Assembly (NCBI GenBank): GCA_026645575.1 | Contig: JAPKMW010000099.1 | Span: 1-44,302, forward strand | Reading direction: 5' to 3' | DNA length: 44,302 bases | From: Caldilineaceae bacterium | GTDB taxonomy: Bacteria > Chloroflexota > Anaerolineae > Caldilineales > Caldilineaceae | Shown here: positions 1 to 7,070 of the stretch, piece by piece | Numbering within the stretch: the stretch's first letter is position 1 | Layout: every line of letters starts with the position of its first letter | Notes under the pieces: model-generated | Seen by the model: only the letters and a program-made list of their open reading frames with translations | Told to the model about the DNA's origin: nothing | The model's database searches: none | Program-made: the position numbers and the translations under genes

Positions 1-99
1 CGTAATTCGTAACTCGTCTCACTTGGGGAGAACGCAAAAACTGGCATCGATTGTACTGAGAGTAACACAATTCGGTCAATTAAGAGAATGGTCAATTGC

Positions 100-115
100 T
101 CGAACACGTGTTCGA
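100..115. promoter_or_regulatory. Candidate LexA/SOS box of the Gram-positive type
   Basis: Positions 100-115 form a perfect 16-bp palindrome with core CGAACACGTGTTCG (101-114). It matches the Bacillus-type LexA consensus CGAACRNRYGTTYG at every position. It lies about 20 bp upstream of the -35 of the proposed gyrB promoter, so it may control gyrB weakly or a divergent gene beyond the left edge. Binding by LexA is inferred from the sequence match alone. Confidence 0.5.
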
Positions 116-133
116 TTTCAGGGGGTTGTAAAA

Positions 134-162
134 TTCACTTTTCTTTGTTTTTATGGTATACT
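134..162 (+). promoter_or_regulatory. Probable gyrB promoter
   Basis: A -35 TTCACT (134-139) and a -10 TATACT (157-162) are separated by 17 bp, and the -10 is preceded by TGG (extended -10). Transcription would start near 169, leaving a leader of about 200 nt before gyrB. The same TGG-TATANT form recurs at other promoters in this window. Confidence 0.55.
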
Positions 163-210
163 TTAGGCTATGGGAATGAAATGAGAAAACAATCAACAAG
201 GCAGCACAGT

Positions 211-315
211 ACAGGTGTAATAACCGTTGGATTGCCGCTGCAACGCCGGGCGCGCTGCGTCCCAAGCGTGAAAACGACAGGGGATAACGTGCCGTAGAAG
301 CACGGACACACCTGT
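211..315 (+). other. Possible structured leader of gyrB
   Basis: The segment is closed by complementary 8-mers ACAGGTGT (211-218) and ACACCTGT (308-315). It contains a small hairpin CGTGC/GCACG at about 288-304. It matches no riboswitch class I recognise. Directly downstream (about 319-352) lies an AT-rich repeat word (TTCTCCATT, AATTAATTATT) that recurs at 29775-29816. A structured 5' leader is an inference from the pairing only. Confidence 0.25.
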
Positions 316-371
316 AATAATTAATTGTTCTCCATTGATAATTAATTATTCGATAGCCTTTGGAGGAATTT

Positions 372-2318
372 GTGGCGAACGAACGCAATACGAACTATGT
401 TTATGGCGCTGATCAGATCCAGGTGTTGGAAGGGTTGGAGCATGTCCGCAAGCGCCCCGGTATGTACATTGGCGGCACTGATATTAAGGCGCTCCACCAC
501 ATGGTCATCGAAGTGGTGGATAACTCGATTGATGAAGCGATGCAGGGCCGCTGTGATCAGATCCGCATCATCATTCACAAAGACCATAGTGTGACAGTGG
601 AAGACAATGGCGCCGGCATCCCGGTGGACATTCAGAAACAGACCGGTCTGCCCGCTGTTACCGTTGTCATGACCAAACTAGGCGCCGGTGGTAAATTTGG
701 CGGCGGCGGCTATAAGGTTTCCGGTGGCTTACATGGCGTCGGCGTGAGCGCGGTTAACGCCCTCAGCGCCTGGATGGAAACCGTGGTCAAGCGCGACGGC
801 AAGATCCATCGCCAGCGCTTTGAACGGGGCGTTCCCGTCACCAACGTTGAGGTCATCGGTGAATGTCCGCCCAACGAAACCGGCACCATTCAGACCTTCC
901 TGGCCGATGACACGATCATTCAAACGCTGGATTTCCAGTGGGAGACCTTAGTCACCCGCTTCCGCGAGATGGCCTTTCTCACCCGTGGCATCAACCTCTG
1001 TTTTATCGATGAGCGACCGGAGCAACCACGCGAGATTAATTTTTACTTTGAAGGTGGCGTCAAGTCGTTTGTCCGTTATCTCAATCGCAATCGCACGGTG
1101 CTGCATACCCCAATCTACACCGATGTCGATGTGGAAGAGAGCCATGTCGAGGTCGCGTTGCAATATACCGATAGCTACTCGGATGCGATCTTTGCCTTTG
1201 CCAATACCATTAATACTCCTGATGGCGGCACCCATCTCACCGGTTTGCGCGCAGCGATCACCCGTTTGATCAACGATTATGCGCGTAAACAGGGCTTTAT
1301 CAAGGGCAACGAAGAAAACTTTACTGGTGATGACACCCGTCAGGGCATGACCGCAATTGTCAGTGTGCGCGTCATCGACCCGCAATTTGAAGGGCAGAAC
1401 AAACTAAAGCTGCTCAATAACGAAGTGCGTTACCATGTCGAAACGGCAATTGCCGACGCTATGAGCAAATGGCTGGAAGAAAATCCGCGCGACGCCCGCC
1501 AGATCATTGAAAAGTGTCGCATGTCCTTCCGTGCCCGTGAAGCGGCCCGCAAAGCCCGCGATCTGGTCATGCGCAAGAGCGCGTTGGAAAGCCTGACCCT
1601 GCCCGGCAAGCTGGCTGACTGCTCCAGCCGCAAGCCGGAAGAGTGTGAACTCTACATCGTCGAGGGTGACAGCGCCGGTGGCACCGCCAAACAGGGTCGC
1701 GACCGCCGCTTCCAGGCAATTCTGCCCCTGCGTGGCAAGATTCTCAACATCGAAAAGACCAGCCTGGACAAGGCGCTGGCGAACAAAGAGATTCAAGCGC
1801 TCATCACGGCCTTGGGAACAAACATCGGTGAGAACTTTTCTTTGGACGGCTTACGGTATTACCGAGTTGTCTTAATGACTGACGCTGACGTTGACGGCGC
1901 TCACATCAGAACCTTACTGCTTACTTTTTTCTTCCGCTACATGGAATCCTTGGTCTCCGGCGGTCATCTCTATATCGCCCAACCGCCGCTCTACCGGGTG
2001 GCGGTGACGCGTCAGGAGAATGGCAAAGCCAAGCGCGCCAGCGAATATGTGTACGATGACAACGCCCTCGATACGTTGCGTAAGGAACTGGGCGAGGTCA
2101 ATGTCCGCATCGAGCAGCGCTACAAAGGCTTGGGCGAAATGAACAACGAACAACTCTGGGAGACCACCATGAATCCAGAGAATCGCACCATCCTCAAGGT
2201 GAGCATTGAGGACGCCGCCGAGGCCGACCGCACTTTTGACATGCTCATGGGCAGTGAAGTGGCTCCCCGCCGCCGCTTTATCACCACCCATGCCAACCAG
2301 GCGCGATTAGACATCTAA
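372..2318 (+). CDS. gyrB: DNA gyrase subunit B
   Basis: ATPase subunit of type II topoisomerase GyrA2B2, which introduces negative supercoils. The GHKL ATPase domain is N-terminal, with [10 protein letters not shown] (Mg/ATP asparagine and glutamate), DNGAGIPVD and [14 protein letters not shown]. The Toprim domain follows, with [22 protein letters not shown] and the metal-binding DADVDGAHI. The C-terminal part carries [10 protein letters not shown]. At about 648 aa it is the usual length for short GyrB proteins without the proteobacterial insertion. GTG 372 is preferred over TTG 360 because a strong GGAGG (362-366) sits 5 nt upstream of it. A perfect 12-bp terminator follows the stop, so it is probably monocistronic. 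ParE is the alternative family, but the Toprim and tail motifs are gyrase-like. Confidence 0.97.
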   Translation: MANERNTNYVYGADQIQVLEGLEHVRKRPGMYIGGTDIKALHHMVIEVVDNSIDEAMQGRCDQIRIIIHKDHSVTVEDNGAGIPVDIQKQTGLPAVTVVMTKLGAGGKFGGGGYKVSGGLHGVGVSAVNALSAWMETVVKRDGKIHRQRFERGVPVTNVEVIGECPPNETGTIQTFLADDTIIQTLDFQWETLVTRFREMAFLTRGINLCFIDERPEQPREINFYFEGGVKSFVRYLNRNRTVLHTPIYTDVDVEESHVEVALQYTDSYSDAIFAFANTINTPDGGTHLTGLRAAITRLINDYARKQGFIKGNEENFTGDDTRQGMTAIVSVRVIDPQFEGQNKLKLLNNEVRYHVETAIADAMSKWLEENPRDARQIIEKCRMSFRAREAARKARDLVMRKSALESLTLPGKLADCSSRKPEECELYIVEGDSAGGTAKQGRDRRFQAILPLRGKILNIEKTSLDKALANKEIQALITALGTNIGENFSLDGLRYYRVVLMTDADVDGAHIRTLLLTFFFRYMESLVSGGHLYIAQPPLYRVAVTRQENGKAKRASEYVYDDNALDTLRKELGEVNVRIEQRYKGLGEMNNEQLWETTMNPENRTILKVSIEDAAEADRTFDMLMGSEVAPRRRFITTHANQARLDI

Positions 2319-2338
2319 CCCAAGCGTAGAAGCGACTG

Positions 2339-2370
2339 AATACGGGTGCAGGCTTGCACCCGTATTTTGT
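2339..2370 (+). terminator. Rho-independent terminator of gyrB
   Basis: A 12-bp perfect stem, AATACGGGTGCA (2339-2350) with TGCACCCGTATT (2355-2366), has a 4-nt loop and is followed by TTGTT. It begins 20 bp after the gyrB stop. The longest frame of the next gene would start inside this hairpin, which argues for a later start there. Confidence 0.85.
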
Positions 2371-2404
2371 TAAAAGGCTCTTTGTTCAATCCTGTGTAGA
2401 ATTG

Positions 2405-3295
2405 ATGTACCAGCCAGTGATCGAGCGACCGGCAACGCCGAAGCAAACAAGATCGTCTACACCCCAGTCCGCGGCGATGCCTGCTACCACAACCACAGTG
2501 CAGCGCCAAGGGGGGCAAAGAAAGGGGTGGCTATGGCTCTTGGCCTTGCCGCTCTTGCTCTTTCTGCTTTTGCCGCTGGTTACTCTCGGTCTGCGCATTG
2601 ACCTCGTGGCGCTACCAGTCAATCTAGTCAACCCCCAGGTTCGACAAGCAGTCAGTCTGAGTTTGGTAACAACGAGCATCAGCACTGGGCTGGCCTTACT
2701 CTTTGGCACCCCCCTAGCCTATCTGTTGGCGCGGCGTCAATTTCGTGGCCGAGCGACTATCGATACGCTGCTGGATCTGCCAATGGTGTTACCGCCGTCG
2801 GTGGCGGGTATTGCGCTGCTGCTGACGTTCGGGCGGCGCGGGCTGGTGGGCGCTTATCTGGCAGAGATAGGAATCACGATTGCCTTTACCTCCCTGGCGG
2901 TCGTCCTGGCACAACTCTTTGTTGGTGCGCCCTTTTATGTCAAGGCCGCCACTGCCGGTTTTGGCGGCATCGATCAAGAACTGGAACAAGCCGCTGCCCT
3001 TGATGGCGCCAATCGCTGGGCGATCTTACGGCACATCACCATCCCCCTCGCCTGGCCTACGCTCTTTGGCGGCGCCGTCATGACCTGGGCGCGCGCTTTA
3101 GGCGAATTTGGCGCCACCATTATCTTTGCCGGCAACTTCCCCGGTCGCACCCAAACCATGCCGTTGGCGATTTATATCGGCTTTGAACTCGATCTAACCG
3201 TTGCCCTGACGCTGGCGGTAATTTTACTCACCATTTCCTTTGTCGCACTCTTCGTCGTCAAAGGCTTGCTGCACCAACGCATCAAAGCCATCTAG
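2405..3295 (+). CDS. ABC transporter permease, ModB/CysTW-like
   Basis: Inner-membrane permease of the binding-protein-dependent transport family, closest in feel to molybdate/tungstate/sulfate permeases. After a hydrophilic, Thr/Gln/Pro-rich N-terminal stretch of about 45 residues there are roughly six hydrophobic segments, starting at GWLWLLALPLLLFLLL. The EAA loop that contacts the ATPase reads ELEQAAALDGANRWAIL followed by HITIPLAWP. ATG 2405 gives about 296 aa. A further internal ATG (near 2477, MPATTTT) is possible, because neither has a clear ribosome site and ModB proteins are usually nearer 225 aa. No substrate-binding protein or ATPase gene adjoins it, so the substrate cannot be read from context. 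The stop lies 24 bp before the next gene's ATG, which suggests co-transcription. Confidence 0.8.
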   Translation: MYQPVIERPATPKQTRSSTPQSAAMPATTTTVQRQGGQRKGWLWLLALPLLLFLLLPLVTLGLRIDLVALPVNLVNPQVRQAVSLSLVTTSISTGLALLFGTPLAYLLARRQFRGRATIDTLLDLPMVLPPSVAGIALLLTFGRRGLVGAYLAEIGITIAFTSLAVVLAQLFVGAPFYVKAATAGFGGIDQELEQAAALDGANRWAILRHITIPLAWPTLFGGAVMTWARALGEFGATIIFAGNFPGRTQTMPLAIYIGFELDLTVALTLAVILLTISFVALFVVKGLLHQRIKAI

Positions 3296-3319
3296 ACCCT
3301 AACTTTGCTTACATCAATC

Positions 3320-4645
3320 ATGCCAACATTTACCGAAAACCTGCAATTTCTCAAAGAATTTTTCAGCCATATTGCCGAGATTGGCGCTGTCCTACCCACC
3401 TCCGCCACCGCTGCCGATGCCCTGGCGGCTGAAGTCGCCAGAGTCAAAGGACCGAAGCGGGTCTTGGAGGTGGGCGCCGGCACGGGTGCGATCACTTCGC
3501 AACTCGTGCATTATATTGATGCCCAGGATGAATTGGTGGTCTGTGAAATCAACGCCACCTTTATGACCTTGTTACAGCAGCGGTTTGCCCAGGAAGCAAC
3601 CTTTCGTCGCGTGCTGCCGCAGACCCGTTTTATCGGCGGCAGTATTCTCGATCTGCCGGCTGAACCGCAATTTGATTTTATTGTCTCCACCTTGCCCTTT
3701 AACAACTGTCCGCCTGATTTTATTGAAGCAGTGCTTGCCCACTATCAGCGGTTGCTCAAACCGGGTGGCGTTCTCAGTTACATTGAATATGTCGGTGGAC
3801 AGACTTTAAAGCGGGTCAGCGGTCTCGATCCGCAACAGGCGGGGCGGACTGCTGTCTACAATCGCCTCCTCACCCCCTATGAATTTCGCCGTGATCTGGT
3901 GCTGCGTAATGCGCCACCAGCGTGGATTCATTACTTGCGCTATCAGCCGGCACAAGCCGCCGCCGCACTCAAACTGGCGCCGCCTCGCCGTAACCATCGG
4001 GTGACGATTGGTGATTTTGTTATGGACAGTGCGGTGTTGCCGTTTCTGGCACTGGCGGGTGCGGTGGCGGCTTTGTTCTACAAAGTTGCGCCACAGCGCC
4101 GTGCCTGGTGGGCGCCGGCGGCGTTGTTGCCACTGTTGGCCGCCTTTTTCCGCGACCCCAAACGGCCAAAGCTGCGGGATCAGCGCATTGCCTATGCGGC
4201 TAGTGATGGCGTGGTGTTGGCCGTGGAAGAGTTGACCGATGATCGCTTTGGCAAAGAGCCGTGGCTGCGCATTGCGGTCTTTTTATCGCTGCTGGATGTG
4301 CATGTCAACTATGCACCAGTGGCGGGGCGCGTGACCGAAATTGTGGCAAGCAGCGGCGGTTTTGCGGCGGCCAGCCTACCAGCGGCTGAACATAACAACG
4401 CACTCTATACAGTCATTGAAGGAGTGCAGGGGCGCTGTATTGTTGCCCAGCGGGTGGGCTTGATCGCTCGTCGGATTGTCAATCGGCTGCGCCCCGGCGC
4501 TCTGGTGACGCAAGGCGAGAAGATGGGGCTGATCCGTTTCGGTTCGCGCACCGATGTTTACTTGCCGGCGCACCGTTTTACTGCATTGGTCAAGGTAGGG
4601 GATCGGGTGCAGGGGGGCGTGACGCCATTGGCGCAGGTGAAATAG
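3320..4645 (+). CDS. Fused phospholipid N-methyltransferase / phosphatidylserine decarboxylase
   Basis: A 441-aa protein that appears to join two consecutive steps of phospholipid synthesis. Residues 1-215 are a class I SAM-dependent methyltransferase of the PmtA/rRNA-dimethylase type: motif I VLEVGAGTGAITSQL (about 48-62), acidic CEIN (75-78), and a STLPFNNCPP active-site loop (about 123-132). Residues 230-441 are a short-form phosphatidylserine decarboxylase. It has one or two hydrophobic segments (about 238-277), then AASDGVV, LLDVHVNYAPVAG, and the autocleavage site FGSRTDVYLP. There G408-S409 should split to give the pyruvoyl prosthetic group on the small chain. The decarboxylase would make PE from PS and the methyltransferase would methylate PE towards MMPE/DMPE/PC. 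pssA is convergent next door. ATG 3320 is chosen over an upstream TTG (3305). The fusion is read directly from one unbroken frame; the lipid substrate of the methyltransferase is inferred. Confidence 0.82.
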   Translation: MPTFTENLQFLKEFFSHIAEIGAVLPTSATAADALAAEVARVKGPKRVLEVGAGTGAITSQLVHYIDAQDELVVCEINATFMTLLQQRFAQEATFRRVLPQTRFIGGSILDLPAEPQFDFIVSTLPFNNCPPDFIEAVLAHYQRLLKPGGVLSYIEYVGGQTLKRVSGLDPQQAGRTAVYNRLLTPYEFRRDLVLRNAPPAWIHYLRYQPAQAAAALKLAPPRRNHRVTIGDFVMDSAVLPFLALAGAVAALFYKVAPQRRAWWAPAALLPLLAAFFRDPKRPKLRDQRIAYAASDGVVLAVEELTDDRFGKEPWLRIAVFLSLLDVHVNYAPVAGRVTEIVASSGGFAAASLPAAEHNNALYTVIEGVQGRCIVAQRVGLIARRIVNRLRPGALVTQGEKMGLIRFGSRTDVYLPAHRFTALVKVGDRVQGGVTPLAQVK

Positions 4646-4715
4646 GAGCGCGGATTTAGGATAACGCGGATCTTTGGCCCACAGACCGAATCCGCGTCAT
4701 CCTAAATCCGCGCCC
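4645..4715. repeat. Long inverted repeat between convergent genes
   Basis: Arms at 4645-4671 and about 4689-4715 match at 25 of 27 positions when one is reverse-complemented (word GCGGATTTAGGAT). It lies between the stops of the decarboxylase fusion and pssA and may act as a bidirectional terminator. There is no T tract on either side. Confidence 0.8.
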
Positions 4716-5402
4716 CTACCGCGTTCGCTTCTGTTTCAACCACAACACCGGCCCACTGCACAGATAAACTGACGCACAGGTCAAAGCGCCGGCGGGTGGG
4801 TTAACGATCAAGCTGCCAATCGCCAACACCCAAATCCACTTGGGCAGACGCCGCAACTGTGACAATTTCATATAGGGAAAGACGCTGACCATGAGCAGGG
4901 CTAACAGCGCGACTAGGGCCAACCCCCACGCTAGCGCCAAATCGGGCGCAGCTAGATAGAGCAACGCAATCACCGCACCGGCAAAGGTGGTGGGAATGCC
5001 TTGAAAGTAAGCGTCGTTGCCCGGCGTCACATTAAAGCGCGCCAGACGAATGGCCCCGGTCAACGCCACCAGGCTGCTTACTGCGGCCGCAATTAATAGG
5101 TGCGACGGCTCCTTCTCCATCAACCAGTAGTAGGCCAACGCCGCCGCCCCGATGCTAAAGGCGGTCAGGTCGGCCATCGAATCCAATTGTGCGCCAAAGG
5201 AACTGGAAACTTTCCAGTGGCGCGCCAGGTTGCCGTCACAGCCGTCGAGGGCCACGCTGGCCAGGAGGCAAAACGCCGCCTCGGTCAACATGCCGGCCAT
5301 CGTTAAAATCAACGAGGCAAACCCCAGGATCAAACTAGCTGCCGTAAAGCTGTTGACGACAGCAAACCGTACTTTCGTTTCAAGACGCGGTGGTTGTTGC
5401 AT
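4716..5402 (-). CDS. pssA: CDP-diacylglycerol-serine O-phosphatidyltransferase
   Basis: Integral membrane enzyme making phosphatidylserine from CDP-diacylglycerol and serine. The CDP-alcohol phosphatidyltransferase signature DGxxARx8Gx3Dx3D is complete: DGNLAR, then G, then QLDSMAD. About six hydrophobic segments cover the 228 residues. The protein would supply the substrate of the decarboxylase domain encoded convergently at 3320-4645, which is the main reason for choosing serine over glycerol-phosphate or inositol as the acceptor. Its start faces the dipeptidase gene across a 150-bp divergent spacer. A PgsA-type enzyme is the alternative reading. Confidence 0.8.
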   Translation of the reverse strand: MQQPPRLETKVRFAVVNSFTAASLILGFASLILTMAGMLTEAAFCLLASVALDGCDGNLARHWKVSSSFGAQLDSMADLTAFSIGAAALAYYWLMEKEPSHLLIAAAVSSLVALTGAIRLARFNVTPGNDAYFQGIPTTFAGAVIALLYLAAPDLALAWGLALVALLALLMVSVFPYMKLSQLRRLPKWIWVLAIGSLIVNPPAGALTCASVYLCSGPVLWLKQKRTR

Positions 5403-5504
5403 GGTTGGTCCGTGAATGAATGTGTTGGGCGAAACCGATGGTCAAGGGTGGTTGAGTTAAGATTATATGCGAATTTATTCAAATCGTAAAACGGTAAGGA
5501 TCAT

Positions 5505-5512
5505 GATACAAT
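5505..5512 (+). promoter_or_regulatory. Candidate -10 of the dipeptidase gene
   Basis: TACAAT (5507-5512) preceded by TGA forms an extended -10 about 40 bp before the chosen start. No good -35 is visible. The spacer is shared with the divergent pssA. Confidence 0.3.
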
Positions 5513-5556
5513 AGGTTCATCCTATTCATTTCATGCACCAGTTTACGAGGAAAGAC

Positions 5557-6612
5557 ATGGCTAAAACGACTTACCCGCTTGTATTTGATGGTCACAATGA
5601 CACTATCTTGGAGATGTTGCGCGGGCGCTCCTTTTTTGAGGAAAGTGATAAAGGACATATTGATCTGCCGCGAGCCAAAGCCGGCGGCTTGGGCGGTGGC
5701 TTTTTTGCGATCTTTGTCCCAAGCACCAAACCGATGAAGGGCTTTCCCGGAATGCAGCGCGATGTCAATGGCGGCTATCATGTACCACTGCCGGACCCAT
5801 TGGAACACCGCTACGCCCTGGACTTTGCTACCCGTGCGCTGCGCCGTCTCTTTGAAACAGAAGCGGCATCAGCAGGCAAAGTGAAGATTGTGCGCACCGC
5901 TGATGAATTGGCAACTTGTCTGGCACAGGGCACCTTTGCCATGATTCTCCATTTTGAAGGGGTGGAAGCGCTCGACACCGACCTGAACTGTTTGCATCTC
6001 TTCTACCAAGCCGGTCTGCGCTCGGTGGGCATCACCTGGAGCCGACCCAACGCCTTTGGGCATGGCGTCCCCTTCAGCTTCCCCGCCTCACCCGACACCG
6101 GCCCCGGTTTGACAGACGCCGGTAAGGCATTGGTCAAAAGCTGCAATGAACTGGGGGTGATGCTCGATCTCTCCCATCTCAATGAAAAAGGCTTCTGGGA
6201 TGTCGCCGCGCTGAGTACGGCGCCCCTGGTGGCGACCCATTCCAACGCTCATGCGCTGGCTGCCACCCCGCGCAATCTCACCGACAAGCAGTTGGATGCG
6301 GTCAAAGAGTCAAATGGCGTGGTCGGCATCAACTTTCACATCGGCTTCCTGCGTGAAGATGGCCGCTCCGACACCGAAACTTCGCTCACCGAGATTGTGC
6401 GCCACGCCGCCTACATCGCCGACCGCATTGGCATCGACCATGTGGCCCTCGGCTCCGACTTTGACGGCGCCACCATGCCCCACGATCTCAAAGACGCTGC
6501 CGGTCTGCCCAAATTGATGAAAGCGCTCAAGGATTACGGCTTTGACAAGAGCGCGCTGGCCAAGATCGCCCATGAAAATTGGGTGCGGGTGCTGCGGGCG
6601 ACGTGGAAGTAG
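5557..6612 (+). CDS. Membrane dipeptidase (peptidase family M19)
   Basis: Zinc dipeptidase of the renal-dipeptidase amidohydrolase family, hydrolysing L- or D-configured dipeptides. The first zinc ligands are in FDGHND (residues 8-13). The bridging glutamate is in HFEGVEAL. Later ligands are in LDLSHL and VATHSNAHAL, and the C-terminal acid is in GIDHVALGSDFDG. The 351-aa length is normal. ATG 5557 is preferred over 5533 because GAGG (5547-5550) sits 6 nt upstream. No signal peptide is visible, so a cytoplasmic location is likely. The stop TAG lies at the first bases of an inverted repeat (6610-6679). Confidence 0.9.
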   Translation: MAKTTYPLVFDGHNDTILEMLRGRSFFEESDKGHIDLPRAKAGGLGGGFFAIFVPSTKPMKGFPGMQRDVNGGYHVPLPDPLEHRYALDFATRALRRLFETEAASAGKVKIVRTADELATCLAQGTFAMILHFEGVEALDTDLNCLHLFYQAGLRSVGITWSRPNAFGHGVPFSFPASPDTGPGLTDAGKALVKSCNELGVMLDLSHLNEKGFWDVAALSTAPLVATHSNAHALAATPRNLTDKQLDAVKESNGVVGINFHIGFLREDGRSDTETSLTEIVRHAAYIADRIGIDHVALGSDFDGATMPHDLKDAAGLPKLMKALKDYGFDKSALAKIAHENWVRVLRATWK

Positions 6613-6679
6613 TTAGTTAGTTGGTTAGTTAGTTAGTTGGTTGGTTTCGACAGACTCAACCAACTAACCAACTAACTTT
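6610..6679. repeat. Inverted repeat, GTTAGTTGG word family
   Basis: Left arm of tandem GTTAGTTA/GTTGG words (from 6610), right arm CAACCAACTAACCAACTAAC (about 6658-6677). The loop carries TTTCGACAGACTCAA, the reverse complement of the TTGAGYYTGTCGAAA word also found in the elements at 33078 and 42775. It overlaps the dipeptidase stop codon. Confidence 0.7.
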
Positions 6680-6895
6680 TTCCCATCAACGCAATCCGAT
6701 ACGGATACAACTCTGCCCGCATAACACCCTGTTTGACGGCGGGGTCGTTGCCCACAATGGCACGGGCGGCAGTTTCATCAGCGGCTTCAAAGATGACAAT
6801 GCCAAAGGCGCTGGCGTCGGTGTTGAGGATTCGCATAGTCGTTATGGGTATCGAAAGTGTTCGCTAACCAGGCGCGCTTCTTCCTCGGTGGGACC
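6672..6895 (-). pseudogene. Decayed YciI-like (YCII domain) gene
   Basis: Reading the minus strand, an upstream piece (6842-6894) translates as GPTEEEARLVSEHFRYP and then hits a stop. A second piece (6672-6836, 54 codons) reads ILNTDASAFGIVIFEAAD and later GNDPAVKQGVMRAELYP. Together these match the start and end of a YCII-type ferredoxin-like protein with the centre deleted and the frame broken. No intact start or full domain remains. YCII identity rests on recognising the DP and FGIVIFEA segments. Confidence 0.55.
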
Positions 6896-7008
6896 TTAAT
6901 AACACCGCCAACGGTGCCTTCTTTCACATCAATTGCCTCGACGCGGATGTTGGGGCCAAAGTGGATTATCCATCAGTGAAGCAACATTACATTCTAGTGT
7001 TCAATATC

Positions 7009-7044
7009 AACCTGGCAGCATAACGGGAATTATGCTGCCAGGTT
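7009..7044. terminator. Hairpin downstream of the secreted-protein operon
   Basis: A 15-bp perfect stem, AACCTGGCAGCATAA (7009-7023) with TTATGCTGCCAGGTT (7030-7044), begins 26 bp beyond the minus-strand stop. It lacks a convincing T tract, so it could stabilise the 3' end rather than terminate by itself. Confidence 0.55.
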
Positions 7045-7070
7045 AATCGCCTACTATCCTTCCAGTTACC

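Noticed and set aside
2354..2404. TTG start of the ABC permease
   Set aside because: It lies inside the terminator hairpin of gyrB and gives a tail with no relatives.
2405..3295. A complete molybdate operon
   Set aside because: No ModA- or ModC-like frame is present on either side.
5479..5808. Minus-strand frame of about 109 codons over the dipeptidase start
   Set aside because: No start signals and no recognisable protein; it is antisense to a well-supported gene.
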